A DNA stretch of 6,533 nucleotides. Origin: Bacilli bacterium. Its GTDB lineage: Bacteria > Bacillota_I > Bacilli_A > RFN20 > CAG-288. The notes beneath the pieces were generated by a model that was given only the letters and a program-made list of their open reading frames with translations, ran no database searches and was not told where the DNA came from. Of this stretch, positions 5,901-6,533 are shown in pieces; the stretch's first letter is position 1, and each line of letters opens with the position of its first letter. The stretch spans positions 1 to 6,533 of the forward strand of contig JALFLX010000069.1 of the NCBI GenBank assembly GCA_022774485.1, written 5' to 3'. A program made the position numbers and the translations under genes.

Positions 5901-6533
5901 ATGCTAATTAAAAGAAATCAATATTTGGAAAACATAAGAAGATTCTATGAATCTAATTTAATAAAAGTTTTAACTGGTGTAAGAAGATGTGGTAAAAGTG
6001 TTTTATTAAATCAAATAAAAGAAGAATTAATAAATGAGAAAAAAATAAGAGAAGATCATATTATTTCAATTAATTTTGAAGACGTTAAATTTTTAAAGAT
6101 AAGAAATTTTAACAAATTAAACGATTATATTTTAAAGAGAATTAGGGATGATAATAAATATTATGTTTTACTAGATGAAATACAACACGTTAAACAGTTT
6201 GAAAAAGTATTAGCTTCACTTAAAGCAACTCAAAATGTATCAATCTTTGTAACAGGAAGTAATTCTAAACTTTTATCTGGTAGACTTGCAAGCTTACTTG
6301 TTGGAAGATGCAAAGAATTTAAAATAATGCCTTTTACCTATAGTGAGTTTATTAAATATTATGAAGAAAATGAATTAGAACTCCCTAAAAATCCTTTACA
6401 AAACTATATTAGATTTGGTGGCATGCCACAAAGAATGGATTATGATTTAGAAGAAGATATTAAAGAATATTTAAAATCAATTTATTATGGAATTATTGAT
6501 AAAGATATTTGTAATAATAAATCTAAAATCGAT
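5901..6533 (+). CDS. P-loop ATPase of the AAA_14/DUF4143 type, N-terminal 211 residues (3' end outside window)
   Basis: This is a cytosolic ATP-binding protein with no signal peptide or membrane segment in the visible part. The Walker A motif is GVRRCGKS (26-33, with K32 and S33) and Walker B is YYVLLDEIQ (87-95, with D92 and E93). The sensor-like block VTGSNSKLLSGRL follows at 117-129, then the family signatures LVGRCKEF, MPFTYSEF (143-150) and RFGGMPQ (171-177). These match the AAA_14 ATPases (PF13173) that usually continue into a DUF4143 domain and total about 400 residues, so roughly the second half is missing here. The cellular role of this family is not established; it is common, often in several copies, in gut Bacillota and Bacteroidota, and a mobile or defence-related role is only a guess. 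The gene is much richer in A+T than rpoBC (9 of 60 bases are G/C at 6001-6060, against 32 of 60 at 3001-3060) and uses mostly TTA, AGA and ATT/ATA codons, which suggests transfer. It has its own promoter under an inverted repeat. Confidence 0.93.
   Translation, partial: MLIKRNQYLENIRRFYESNLIKVLTGVRRCGKSVLLNQIKEELINEKKIREDHIISINFEDVKFLKIRNFNKLNDYILKRIRDDNKYYVLLDEIQHVKQFEKVLASLKATQNVSIFVTGSNSKLLSGRLASLLVGRCKEFKIMPFTYSEFIKYYEENELELPKNPLQNYIRFGGMPQRMDYDLEEDIKEYLKSIYYGIIDKDICNNKSKID

Noticed and set aside
5563..6533. A duplicated tRNA-Gly 3' end (att site) downstream of the tRNA
   Set aside because: I looked for a copy of the T-arm/acceptor end in the AT-rich region and saw none; it could lie beyond the window.

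Overview
The window covers the end of a bacterial RNA polymerase operon and the start of a very different, AT-rich neighbourhood. All genes lie on the + strand. Positions 1-1399 hold the 3' part of rpoB (465 residues). Positions 1414-5403 hold a complete rpoC (1329 residues). A UUCG-capped hairpin follows at once, then a tRNA-Gly(CCC) gene at 5438-5511 and a strong intrinsic terminator at 5524-5562. From about 5563 the composition falls sharply. A geneless AT-rich stretch carries a 12-bp tandem repeat, a 16-bp inverted repeat and a clean sigma-A-type promoter, which leads into a P-loop ATPase gene (AAA_14/DUF4143 type) that runs off the window at 6533.

The organism looks like a member of the Bacillota/Mycoplasmatota branch, probably an uncultured Bacilli or Erysipelotrichia-type lineage. 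RpoB and RpoC align best, from memory, with Bacillus-type sequences: there is no large insertion in the RpoC trigger loop, RpoB ends in an acidic tail, and the rpoC C-terminus is Bacilli-like. The genetic code looks standard, since tryptophan is TGG and no in-frame TGA is seen. Codon choice in rpoBC is distinctive: I found no in-frame GGG or CTG codons.

RpoB and RpoC together form the catalytic core of RNA polymerase. The conserved Mg2+-binding loop, both zinc sites and the catalytic-centre lysines are present. However, the mobile parts of the active centre (F-loop, bridge-helix N-terminal hinge, trigger loop) and the rudder carry substitutions at positions that are nearly invariant in other bacteria, and RpoC has two extra segments. 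The tRNA has no room for its own promoter and is probably made by read-through from rpoC. It has an odd T-arm (C at position 55 and an A49-C65 mismatch).

The downstream ATPase gene is about a quarter GC, against about half in rpoBC, and has its own promoter. The -35 box of that promoter lies inside one arm of the inverted repeat, so the gene is probably under a dedicated repressor or autoregulated. I infer that the region after the tRNA terminator is accessory DNA next to a tRNA gene. I could not find a duplicated tRNA end that would prove integration. The most unusual signals are the RpoC active-centre changes, the paired TGTGWCACA sites over the ATPase promoter, and the atypical tRNA.
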